Below are positions 7,976-15,284 of a DNA stretch of 22,418 bases, one piece after another. The notes under the pieces were generated by a model. That model had not been told where the DNA came from and did no database searches. It saw nothing but the letters and a program-made list of their open reading frames with translations. Numbering within the stretch: position 1 is the first letter of the stretch; the number at the start of each line of letters is the position of its first letter. The translations under genes were made by a program, and so were the position numbers. Location: positions 1 through 22,418 of the forward strand of contig CAZSMR010000021.1 of assembly GCA_964608185.1 (NCBI GenBank). Direction: 5' to 3'. Source of the stretch: Porticoccus sp964608185 (GTDB lineage: Bacteria > Pseudomonadota > Gammaproteobacteria > Pseudomonadales > Porticoccaceae).

Positions 7976-9289
7976 ATGAATATAAACCCAGTGGATATAA
8001 AGTGCTTGTCATCAGTTGATAAAGATTTCGATAGCAAGCTACAAAAATTATTAGAGTGGGAAAAGGCTGAAAATTTAAAAATTGATCAGTTAGTAAGCGA
8101 CGTATTGTCAGATGTTCTGCAAAAAGGCGATCAGGCTCTGGTCGAATATACTAATCAATTTGACGGCAGAGATGTTCATGATGTCAAGGATCTGATAGTT
8201 TCTCGTGATGAAATTAATGAAGCATATGACAGCATTAAAGAATCTGAAAGAACAGCATTAAAGTTATCTGCTCAGAGAATCATTGAGTTTCATGAGCATC
8301 AAAAAATTGAATCTTGGAATTATCATGACGAAGATGGAACTTTTTTGGGTCAACAGGTCACCCCACTTGATAAGGTAGGCATATATGTGCCCGGTGGCAA
8401 GGCTAATTATCCTTCTTCAGTTTTGATGAACGCTTTGCCTGCAAAAGTTGCTGGTGTGAGTGAGATTATAATGACGGCTCCTGCTCCAGCAGGGAATTTA
8501 AGCCCCATGGTTTTAGCAGCAGCAGCTATCGCTGGCGTTGACCAAGTGTATACATTGGGTGGAGCACAAGCGATAGGTGCTCTAGCTTACGGTACAAAAA
8601 CGATCAACAAGGTTGATAAGATTGTCGGACCAGGAAATATCTATGTTGCGACAGCCAAACGTATGGTTTTCGGACATGTAGGGTTAGATATGATCGCTGG
8701 GCCATCAGAGATTTTAATAGTATGTGACGGTACAACTGATCCAGATTGGATTGCCATGGACCTTTTTTCTCAAGCTGAGCATGATAAAAATGCCCAGGCA
8801 CTTTTATTAACTAGCGATTCTGAGTTTTTAGAAAAAGTTCAGGTAAGCATAGAGAAACTGTTACCTTTAATGGAGCGTGAAGATGTTATACGTGCTTCTT
8901 TAGAAAAAAGAGGAGCCCTTATTTTAGTTGGAGATATTAATGAGGCTATTGAGTTAGTAAATAAAATTGCGCCTGAGCATCTGGAGCTGTCTGTTATGAA
9001 TCCAGAAGAACTACTTCCCAAGATTCGAAATGCAGGATCAATTTTTATGGGTCGTTTCACGTCTGAAGCAGTTGGAGATTATTGCGCAGGCCCGAATCAT
9101 GTTTTACCCACATCATCTACGGCAAGGTTCTCTTCACCGCTAGGCGTATATGATTTTCAGAAACGCTCATCTGTGGTTATGTGTAATGAAAAAAGTGCTT
9201 CAAAACTTGGTAAAATAGCCTCCATTATTGCAAGGGGCGAATCCTTGACGGCTCATGCTCGCTCTGCTGAGTACCGCATAAAGAGTTAA
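7976..9289 (+). CDS. hisD: Histidinol dehydrogenase
   Basis: HisD oxidises L-histidinol to L-histidine in two NAD-dependent steps and needs Zn2+. The 437-residue product is full length. Signatures: VYVPGGKANYPSS-like segment (GIYVPGGKANYPSSVLMNA), the GPGNIYVATAKR loop, AGPSEILIV, and the zinc/substrate residues in FSQAEHDKNAQ (Q and H), APEHLEL (E and H) and GDYCAGPNHVLPTSSTARF. The C-terminal HA of LTAHARS carries the last conserved histidine. The ATG comes 3 bases after the hisG stop, with the ribosome binding site necessarily inside the hisG end, suggesting coupling. hisC follows after 51 bp. Confidence 0.97.
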   Translation: MNINPVDIKCLSSVDKDFDSKLQKLLEWEKAENLKIDQLVSDVLSDVLQKGDQALVEYTNQFDGRDVHDVKDLIVSRDEINEAYDSIKESERTALKLSAQRIIEFHEHQKIESWNYHDEDGTFLGQQVTPLDKVGIYVPGGKANYPSSVLMNALPAKVAGVSEIIMTAPAPAGNLSPMVLAAAAIAGVDQVYTLGGAQAIGALAYGTKTINKVDKIVGPGNIYVATAKRMVFGHVGLDMIAGPSEILIVCDGTTDPDWIAMDLFSQAEHDKNAQALLLTSDSEFLEKVQVSIEKLLPLMEREDVIRASLEKRGALILVGDINEAIELVNKIAPEHLELSVMNPEELLPKIRNAGSIFMGRFTSEAVGDYCAGPNHVLPTSSTARFSSPLGVYDFQKRSSVVMCNEKSASKLGKIASIIARGESLTAHARSAEYRIKS

Positions 9290-9340
9290 ATACAATCAAA
9301 AATTTTAACGACAACTAACACGAATATTTATAGTTGGTAT

Positions 9341-10408
9341 ATGATGAAAAAAAATTATTGGGGCGAAATTATTAAAAAGTTGAAACCCTATGTTCCTGGG
9401 GAGCAGCCAAAGAATCAGAGCTTAATCAAGCTAAATACTAATGAAAATCCTTATCCTCCATCCCCAGTAGTTCGAGAAGCTATTATTTCTCAGCTAGACG
9501 GTCAATTGCGCTTATATCCAGATCCTAACGCTACTGAACTAAAAAAAATAATCTCTAGAGAATTTGATGTTAAAATCGACCAAGTATTTGTTGGCAATGG
9601 GTCAGATGAGGTTTTAGCACATATTTTCTATGCATTTTTTAAGCAAAGCACCCCAATTTTTTTCCCTGATATAACCTATAGTTTTTATGAGGTTTATTGT
9701 AGTTTGTATGAAGTGCCTTACCAGTTAATTCCACTAACAAAAAACTTTTCTATCGATACTAGCGACTACAAAAAAACTAATGGAGGGATAATTTTTCCTA
9801 ATCCTAATGCCCCAACTGGAAGATTGTTATCCCTAGAGGTTATCGAAGATTTATTAAAGATCAGTCATGATTCAGTTTTGGTGATTGATGAGGCATATAT
9901 AGATTTTGGTGGCAACAGCGCCATATCTCTAGTTGCTTCATACCCTAATCTGTTGGTTACCCAGTCTTTATCTAAGTCACGATCGTTGGCTGGCTTGAGA
10001 GTTGGTTTTGCCATAGGAGATTGTTCGTTGATAAATGCGTTAGATCGCGTTAAGAATAGTTTTAATTCTTACCCTTTGGATCGTTTGGCAATAACTGGAA
10101 GTATCGCTGCCTTTAATGATAAAAATTATTTTGATGAAACGCGTGAGAAAGTTATAAGATCAAGAGAAAAACTATCACTGGATTTGATTGAGTTGGGGTT
10201 TTCAGTACTTCCTTCAAAAGCGAACTTTTTGCTTATAACGCATCATGAGCATGATGCTGGAAAACTTTTATTGTCTCTTCGAAAAAAAAATATTTTAGTG
10301 CGTCATTTTGATAATTCTAGAATAAATGAATACTTGCGTATCACTGTAGGTTTACCTAAGCAAAATAAATATCTTTTATGTGTGCTCAAAGAAATCATCC
10401 AGTGCTAA
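9341..10408 (+). CDS. hisC: Histidinol-phosphate aminotransferase
   Basis: HisC is a PLP-dependent class-I/II aminotransferase making histidinol phosphate from imidazole-acetol phosphate and glutamate. The 355-residue product has the fold-type I landmarks: LNTNENPYPPS (31-41), the G-x-GSDE phosphate loop VGNGSDEV (84-91), FPNPNAPTG (152-160) with the PLP-facing asparagine, DEAYIDF with D183 and Y186, and the Schiff-base lysine K212 in SLSKSRSLAGLRVG. The C-terminal substrate arginine is in YLRITVG. A second ATG at 9344 is equally possible as start; no strong Shine-Dalgarno helps choose. It is convergent with algW, only 4 bp from its stop. Confidence 0.95.
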   Translation: MMKKNYWGEIIKKLKPYVPGEQPKNQSLIKLNTNENPYPPSPVVREAIISQLDGQLRLYPDPNATELKKIISREFDVKIDQVFVGNGSDEVLAHIFYAFFKQSTPIFFPDITYSFYEVYCSLYEVPYQLIPLTKNFSIDTSDYKKTNGGIIFPNPNAPTGRLLSLEVIEDLLKISHDSVLVIDEAYIDFGGNSAISLVASYPNLLVTQSLSKSRSLAGLRVGFAIGDCSLINALDRVKNSFNSYPLDRLAITGSIAAFNDKNYFDETREKVIRSREKLSLDLIELGFSVLPSKANFLLITHHEHDAGKLLLSLRKKNILVRHFDNSRINEYLRITVGLPKQNKYLLCVLKEIIQC

Positions 10409-10412
10409 TCTT

Positions 10413-11558
10413 TTAGTTAATCTCTGGGCGAGTCCCAGCAACTGCATCAATGATTTTTCGTTTTCCATTTCGAAGCACATCAAGCTTTACAGAGTCCCCT
10501 GGTGATAAATCTGCAATTACATTCATAGCTTTATCGTTATCGATCACCCCATTATTATTAATTCGAACAATTACATCACCAGGCAGTAATCCAGCAAAAA
10601 ATGCGGGACTATCTTCGTAGATATTTGTAATTACTAAACCTAAGGGGGGATCTAGACCAAGTTTTTTTGCTGCATGAGGCCTAAGTTGGCTGGCATTTAC
10701 TCCAAGCCATCCCCTTATAGCTTTTCCGTGAATGATTATATCTTTTAGAACTTTTACGGCAGTACTGGCTGGTATAGCAAAACTGATACCCATTGCGTAA
10801 CTTGTACGATCAAGTATTGCTGAATTTATTCCTACAAGATTACCTGCAGAGTCAACCAAGGGCCCCCCAGAATTTCCAGGATTGATAGCGGCATCTGTCT
10901 GAATAAAGTTTTCAAAAGTATTCAGACCCAGTCCCTTTCTTTGAGTCGCACTGATAATCCCTTGAGACACTGATTGACCTACGCCAAAAGGGTTACCAAT
11001 AGCAAGAACTACATCCCCTACTTTTGCTTTTTGAGTGGACAGTTGAATAGGACTAATATTTTCTAGGTTAATCTTTAGTACTGCAAGATCAATTTCTGGA
11101 TCTGTTCCTATGAGAGTTGCAGCCGCCTCTCTTCCATCCTGAAGTTGAAGAACGATCGCATCTGCTCCATCCACCACATGATGATTAGTTAAAACATATC
11201 CATCGTCTGTCATCATTACACCTGAACCAAGTGATGATCTCATTCGCTGCTGTTTTGGAGGGTTGCTGCGATCATAAAATTTTTTAAAGAGAGGGTCGGA
11301 TGAGAGCCGGTTGCCCGAGGATAGTTTTTTTTGCGTATAAATGTTAACTACGGAAGGGGAAGCTTTTTCTACTGCTAATGAATAAGAGGTAGGCTCAGTA
11401 GATTCTTTATTAGTGTGCTCATTTGAAATTATATGCGGCACTTGAAAGCGCTCATCAAGCCATTCAGGAAAAAACATAAACGTGAATATAGCAATAAGAA
11501 GACCAAAAATAATCGGCCAACTGAGATAACTTAATATACGATGAATTTCTTTCAACAC
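10413..11558 (-). CDS. algW: Membrane-anchored periplasmic serine protease, DegS/AlgW type
   Basis: DegS/AlgW is the site-1 protease that senses misfolded outer-membrane proteins through its PDZ domain and cuts the anti-sigma factor RseA/MucA, starting the sigma-E (AlgU) envelope stress response. The 381-residue product has one N-terminal membrane anchor (about 14-30), a trypsin-like domain and one PDZ domain (about 280-372). The catalytic triad is H127 (TNHHVVDGAD), D157 (PEIDLAVL) and S230 (GNSGGPLV). A single PDZ and an uncleaved anchor rather than a signal peptide separate it from DegP/DegQ. It is named algW for the Pseudomonas-like neighbourhood (beside hisC); degS would be equally fair. 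It lies 17 bp after zapG on the same strand. Confidence 0.93.
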   Translation of the reverse strand: MLKEIHRILSYLSWPIIFGLLIAIFTFMFFPEWLDERFQVPHIISNEHTNKESTEPTSYSLAVEKASPSVVNIYTQKKLSSGNRLSSDPLFKKFYDRSNPPKQQRMRSSLGSGVMMTDDGYVLTNHHVVDGADAIVLQLQDGREAAATLIGTDPEIDLAVLKINLENISPIQLSTQKAKVGDVVLAIGNPFGVGQSVSQGIISATQRKGLGLNTFENFIQTDAAINPGNSGGPLVDSAGNLVGINSAILDRTSYAMGISFAIPASTAVKVLKDIIIHGKAIRGWLGVNASQLRPHAAKKLGLDPPLGLVITNIYEDSPAFFAGLLPGDVIVRINNNGVIDNDKAMNVIADLSPGDSVKLDVLRNGKRKIIDAVAGTRPEIN

Positions 11559-11575
11559 AGAGCCCTACTTGATAC

Positions 11576-12079
11576 TTATTGGTTGATATTCAGGGTTGGA
11601 TCATCATCATTTTCAGTAATATAATCTAATTCACCTTCAGTTGGGGTAGTCGCTAAAATTGCTGTCTCTTTGAGTCCGTATTCTTCACTGAGAACACCAC
11701 CTGGAACTTTTGGCGCATAATCTTTTGGAGGCTTTAAGTCGCTATTTGAATCGAGACTTACGTCTTGAGTTGCATCAAGTGTAGAATTTACAATTTGGCG
11801 ACTGACGTCCGTATTAGCCAGATGAAGTGCGCCGCTTGCAAGGTGCCCAAGCACTTCTTTATAATTTTCCGATAAATTAGATATAGCCCCAGATGTATTG
11901 CGAAAGTGATCAGCTACTTTTTGTTGATAGTTATTTAGTTCATTCTGTGCCTCTATCAGTTTAGCTTCAATTTCTTTTCGTTCTCTCTGTACTGGGCGAA
12001 AAGCCTGCGCAAAAAAATAGCCAGCTAAAACTCCTGCTCCTAATAACAATAAATTTATAATTAAAGCTGAAGTCAGCAA
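11576..12079 (-). CDS. zapG: DUF1043 membrane protein ZapG (YhcB)
   Basis: ZapG/YhcB is a small inner-membrane protein tied to cell division and envelope growth in E. coli. The 167-residue product has one N-terminal membrane segment (about 5-26, including GAGVLAGYFFAQAF), followed by a charged coiled coil (about 30-58, RKEIEAKLIEAQNELNNYQQ) and the family-typical section VADHFRNTSGAISNLSENYKEVLGHLASGALHL, of which the FxxTS and NYxxVxxHLAxGA pattern is the clearest. The C-terminal part (about 95-167) is low in order, acidic and poorly conserved. It is divergent from zapE and followed by algW, matching the zapG-degQ-degS cluster of E. coli without degQ. Confidence 0.85.
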   Translation of the reverse strand: MLTSALIINLLLLGAGVLAGYFFAQAFRPVQRERKEIEAKLIEAQNELNNYQQKVADHFRNTSGAISNLSENYKEVLGHLASGALHLANTDVSRQIVNSTLDATQDVSLDSNSDLKPPKDYAPKVPGGVLSEEYGLKETAILATTPTEGELDYITENDDDPTLNINQ

Positions 12080-12285
12080 GATACAATCCCCATAAAATTT
12101 ACCTAATTTTTCCTATAATACCCTATCTTTAGGATAGTTAAAGCTTGTAAGACATGAAGATCTTACGAAACACTTATTTAAGGTCGGAGAAGGTTTATAA
12201 AGTTCTCTTTTTCTCTTTTTCTGATTGCCTATTCTTAAACGACTAGTTAGAGTTTAATCTCAATATAAATTAATTGTAATAAATC
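12080..12285. other. Divergent zapG/zapE intergenic region
   Basis: This 206-bp gap separates two divergent genes and must hold both promoters, though no pair of elements stands out. It contains two short dyads: CTATC-5 nt-GATAG (about 12123-12137) and GTAAGA-8 nt-TCTTAC (12147-12166). A pyrimidine tract around 12203-12222 has CTCTTTTT twice in tandem. No tRNA or small ORF is recognisable. Confidence 0.4.
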
Positions 12286-13425
12286 ATGGTTAAGTATGCA
12301 CGCGTCAAGTTAACTTCCCCAAAACAGCGCTATCTATCCGATCTTAAAAAAGAAGGATTTAGCTATGATCCATCACAAGATATTGCGGTAGATCTATTGG
12401 ATTCACTGTATAATCGGCTTATCCAAGATGAGGAAATAAGTTCAAGAAAAGGTTTTTTTGCGAAACTTTGTAATAAGTTTGTTTCTTTTAATAGATCTAA
12501 CTCGATTCAAGGGTTATATTTTTGGGGTGGAGTGGGAAGAGGAAAAACCTACTTAATGGATGGGTTTTTTGAAAGTCTTCCTTTTGATCGGAAAATAAGA
12601 TTACATTTTCATCGATTTATGAGAAAAATCCATTCGGAGTTAAAGCTGCTCGAAGGAGAGAAAAATCCATTAAATATAGTCGCTTGTAATATTGCTAATG
12701 AGGCTCGGGTTATATGTTTCGATGAGTTTTTCGTTTCCGACATTACAGATGCAATGATATTGGGAAGGTTATTTGAGCTCTTGTTTTCTCTGAATGTCAC
12801 TCTGGTGGCTACATCAAATGTTGAGCCAGATAATCTTTATTTAAACGGTCTTCAGCGCAAACAATTCCTTCCTGCTATTCAGTCTTTAAAACGTAATACT
12901 AGGGTAGTGAACATTGACAGCGGCAAAGATTATCGTTTGCGAAGCCTCGAGCAGGCCCAGCTATACCATTTTCCAGTAAATGTCACGACTGATAAATTGC
13001 TGATAAAGGCTTTTGAAGTGTTTTGTTCTGCACCAGAAAATATTTCGGTAGATCTGAGTATCGAGATTGAGAGTCGTTATGTAAAATATTTGCGTTTAGG
13101 CAAGGATGTAATTTGGTTTGACTTCAATGTTATTTGCAGTTCACCTAGGAGTCAGAACGACTATATAGAACTATCACGTGAATTTCATGCTGTATTGGTT
13201 TCTGGAGTTCCTCGAATGGGGAAAAGCAATGAAGATCAAGCAAGAAGATTTATAAATTTAGTGGACGAATTCTATGATAGAGACGTCAAGCTCGTTTTAT
13301 CAGCTGAGGTAGAATTAATGTCATTGTATGAAGACGGGTCCCTTAGTTTCGAGTTTCAGCGAACAAAGAGTCGCTTATTAGAAATGCAGTCATATGAATA
13401 CCTATCGAGAGCACACCAGCCGTAA
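12286..13425 (+). CDS. zapE: Cell division protein ZapE (AFG1-like ATPase)
   Basis: ZapE is a P-loop ATPase that associates with the Z-ring during constriction and is the bacterial relative of mitochondrial AFG1/LACE1. The 379-residue product has Walker A GGVGRGKT at 81-88, Walker B CFDEFFVSDITDAM with D146 and E147, and the sensor-like ATSNVEPDNLYLNGLQRKQFLPAI. The N-terminal region with FFAKLCNKF and GLYFWGGVGRGKT is typical, as are HFHRFM, YRLR and the closing FEFQRTKSRLLEMQSYEYL. Length is normal. There is no clear Shine-Dalgarno before the ATG. It precedes rplM by 178 bp, as in E. coli. Confidence 0.95.
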   Translation: MVKYARVKLTSPKQRYLSDLKKEGFSYDPSQDIAVDLLDSLYNRLIQDEEISSRKGFFAKLCNKFVSFNRSNSIQGLYFWGGVGRGKTYLMDGFFESLPFDRKIRLHFHRFMRKIHSELKLLEGEKNPLNIVACNIANEARVICFDEFFVSDITDAMILGRLFELLFSLNVTLVATSNVEPDNLYLNGLQRKQFLPAIQSLKRNTRVVNIDSGKDYRLRSLEQAQLYHFPVNVTTDKLLIKAFEVFCSAPENISVDLSIEIESRYVKYLRLGKDVIWFDFNVICSSPRSQNDYIELSREFHAVLVSGVPRMGKSNEDQARRFINLVDEFYDRDVKLVLSAEVELMSLYEDGSLSFEFQRTKSRLLEMQSYEYLSRAHQP

Positions 13426-13516
13426 ATTAGGACACATTAGGTACTAGTTAAAAGCCTATATAGAACTAATAAGGGCGCGTAAAACTGATTAATATTTCTT
13501 TAGGCGTAGAATATCC

Positions 13517-13545
13517 TTGAAATGACCATGACTGCTCTGTAAAAT
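13517..13545 (+). promoter_or_regulatory. Sigma-70 promoter of rplM-rpsI
   Basis: TTGAAA (13517-13522) and TAAAAT (13540-13545) are separated by exactly 17 bp, each matching consensus at five of six positions. This is the best promoter in the window, fitting a highly expressed ribosomal protein operon. Transcription would start near 13552, giving a leader of about 52 nt ahead of the rplM ATG at 13604. In E. coli this leader is the target of feedback control of the operon; whether that applies here cannot be seen. Confidence 0.75.
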
Positions 13546-13603
13546 GCCGCTTCCCTTTGTGCAGACATATTTTGCAAATACACTATATTTTAGGCAGAGT
13601 TAG

Positions 13604-14032
13604 ATGAAAACATACAGCGCCACAGCCGAGACAGCCGATCACAACTGGTTTGTTGTTGATGCAGCCGATAAAACTTTGGGCCGAATTGCTACGGTGATTG
13701 CTTCACGACTTCGTGGAAAGCATAAACCAGAATTCACTCCAAATGTTGATACTGGCGATTACATAGTCGTAATTAATGCAGAAAAAGTACATGTAACCGG
13801 CAATAAAGCTAAAGATAAAACCTATCATAGACATACTGGATATCCCGGTGGCTTAAAATCAATAACCTTTGAAAAGTTAATTCTAAAGGCACCAGAACGA
13901 ACTATCCAGAATGCTGTTAAAGGAATGCTACCAAGAGGCCCGCTAGGCCGAGCCATGTTTAAGAAGTTGAAAGTTTACGCTGGACAGGAGCACCCTCATA
14001 GTGCGCAACAGCCCCAAAATCTAAATATATAA
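13604..14032 (+). CDS. rplM: 50S ribosomal protein L13
   Basis: L13 is an early-assembling protein of the large ribosomal subunit that binds 23S rRNA. The product has 142 residues, exactly the usual gammaproteobacterial length. Family signature seen: WFVVDAADKTLGRIATVIASRLRGKHKP at the N terminus (partial motif LGRLA-like), DTGDYIVVINAEKV, the KTYHRHTGYPGGLK loop and MLPRGPLGRAMFKKLKVYAG ahead of EHPHSAQQP. It forms a two-gene operon with rpsI, 13 bp downstream, driven by the promoter just upstream. Confidence 0.99.
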   Translation: MKTYSATAETADHNWFVVDAADKTLGRIATVIASRLRGKHKPEFTPNVDTGDYIVVINAEKVHVTGNKAKDKTYHRHTGYPGGLKSITFEKLILKAPERTIQNAVKGMLPRGPLGRAMFKKLKVYAGQEHPHSAQQPQNLNI

Positions 14033-14045
14033 CGGAAAGTTACTT

Positions 14046-14438
14046 ATGTCAGACGTACAATATTATGGAACAGGTCGCCGAAAAACATCTTCTGCAAGAG
14101 TTTTTATAGAAAGTGGCGTTGGAAGTATCACAGTTAATGATCGCACTTTAGACGAATATTTCGGTAGAGAAGTAGCTAGAATGATTGTTCGACAGCCTCT
14201 TGATCTTGTTGATTGCAGCAAAAAATTTGATTTAAAAATAACCGTAGAAGGCGGCGGAAGCTTTGGTCAAGCTGGCGCCATTCGTCATGGTATTGCTCGT
14301 GCATTACTTCAGTATGACGAAGGTTTTCGTGGCGAGCTTCGTAAAGCTGGATTTTTAACCCGTGATGCACGTGAAGTAGAACGCAAAAAAGTAGGGTTAC
14401 ATAAGGCACGCAAAAAACCTCAGTTTTCTAAACGCTAA
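14046..14438 (+). CDS. rpsI: 30S ribosomal protein S9
   Basis: S9 is a small-subunit protein whose C-terminal tail reaches the P-site tRNA anticodon loop. The 130-residue product has the expected length and signature: YYGTGRRKTSSARVF at the start, GGGSFGQAGAIRHGIARAL in the middle, FLTRDAREVERKKVG, and the basic tail ending in QFSKR, the conserved C terminus that touches tRNA. It starts 13 bp after rplM and is followed by a hairpin terminator, so the two genes form a complete unit. Confidence 0.99.
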   Translation: MSDVQYYGTGRRKTSSARVFIESGVGSITVNDRTLDEYFGREVARMIVRQPLDLVDCSKKFDLKITVEGGGSFGQAGAIRHGIARALLQYDEGFRGELRKAGFLTRDAREVERKKVGLHKARKKPQFSKR

Positions 14439-14455
14439 CAAACCACTATGTTGTT

Positions 14456-14489
14456 ACAAAAAACTCGCAATCAGCGATTTTTTTGTATT
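14456..14489 (+). terminator. Rho-independent terminator after rpsI
   Basis: The stem TCGC (14466-14469) pairs with GCGA (14475-14478) around a 5-nt loop, and an A-run before the stem pairs across one mismatch with the long T-run after it (seven T from 14478). The short G+C core and the T-run are typical of an intrinsic terminator, here 20-50 bp after the rpsI stop. Confidence 0.65.
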
Positions 14490-14509
14490 TAGCTTCAACA
14501 TGTTTTGCA

Positions 14510-14545
14510 AAAATTTAGTATTACCAAAAAATACTCAAAAATTTT
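14510..14545. repeat. Imperfect A+T-rich hairpin upstream of petA
   Basis: AAAATTT (14510-14516) and AGTATT (14517-14522) are complementary to AAATTTT (14539-14545) and AATACT (14530-14535), with three unpaired bases on the right arm and a 7-nt loop. It lies between the rpsI terminator and the likely petA promoter. Its role is unknown; it may simply reflect base composition. Confidence 0.35.
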
Positions 14546-14578
14546 ATGTTAAATGAATAAATCCTGCACATTATTTCC

Positions 14579-14612
14579 TTGTAAAAATTGAGAGTTTTCA
14601 TTACTATTCTCA
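14579..14612 (+). promoter_or_regulatory. Candidate petA promoter with overlapping Fur-like dyad
   Basis: TTGTAA (14579-14584), 17 bp, and TACTAT (14602-14607) form a moderate sigma-70 promoter (four of six at each element), starting transcription near 14614, about 50 nt before petA. A 7-1-7 dyad at 14598-14612 (TCATTAC-T-ATTCTCA) covers the -10 element and matches the E. coli Fur consensus at 10 of 14 positions, mostly in the right half. The Fur reading is speculative. Confidence 0.35.
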
Positions 14613-14663
14613 TCCGTTCTGAACATACAAAACATCGCTAATATCAGCAGCTAGGAGAGCGTC

Positions 14664-15284
14664 ATGATTAATGACGGAATTGATTACGGAGACGGTATTG
14701 ACCAAGGGCGCCGGCGCTTTTTGACAAACGCCACATGTGCTGTGGGTGCTGTAGGCGCGGTTGCTGCTGCCGTACCCTTTGTTGGATCATGGAATCCAAG
14801 CGCTAAGGCAAAAGCTGCAGGCGCACCAGTTAGAATAAATATCTCTAAAATAGAATCGGGTCAGATGGTCACTTTTGAATGGCGAGGGAAGCCAGTCTAT
14901 GTTGTTCGTCGAACGCCTGAGACGATTGCAGCCCTTAGTGGGCATGACGAAATTTTCAGTGATCCTACATCATTAGATTCAAAACAACCAAGCTATGTCA
15001 ATGGTGTCCATCGCTCCATTGAGGGAAAAGAAGAATTTCTCATCGTAGTTGGTCTTTGTACCCATTTAGGTTGTGCTCCAATGTTTCGTCCAGAGGTAGG
15101 CGCACAAGATTTGGGAGGAGATGGATGGTATGGAGGATTTTTTTGCCCATGTCATGGCTCAAAATTTGACCTAGCTGGCCGAGTATTTGCAGGTGTACCC
15201 GCACCGACGAATTTAGATGTTCCCCCCCATTCTTATGAAACAGATAACGTAGTAATCATTGGTGTCGACCAGGAGGCTGGCTAA
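14664..15284 (+). CDS. petA: Ubiquinol-cytochrome c reductase Rieske iron-sulfur subunit
   Basis: PetA carries the [2Fe-2S] cluster of the cytochrome bc1 complex (complex III), taking an electron from ubiquinol and passing it to cytochrome c1. The 206-residue product has a twin-arginine motif RRRFLT (16-21) before its single membrane anchor (about 22-40), consistent with Tat export of the folded protein. The two cluster-binding boxes are CTHLGC (C132, H134, plus disulfide C137) and CPCHGS (C161, H164, plus disulfide C163). The flexible hinge is alanine-rich (NPSAKAKAAGA). The stop codon TAA overlaps the ATG of the next gene by one base (TAATG), so the bc1 subunits are translationally coupled. 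Confidence 0.98.
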   Translation: MINDGIDYGDGIDQGRRRFLTNATCAVGAVGAVAAAVPFVGSWNPSAKAKAAGAPVRINISKIESGQMVTFEWRGKPVYVVRRTPETIAALSGHDEIFSDPTSLDSKQPSYVNGVHRSIEGKEEFLIVVGLCTHLGCAPMFRPEVGAQDLGGDGWYGGFFCPCHGSKFDLAGRVFAGVPAPTNLDVPPHSYETDNVVIIGVDQEAG

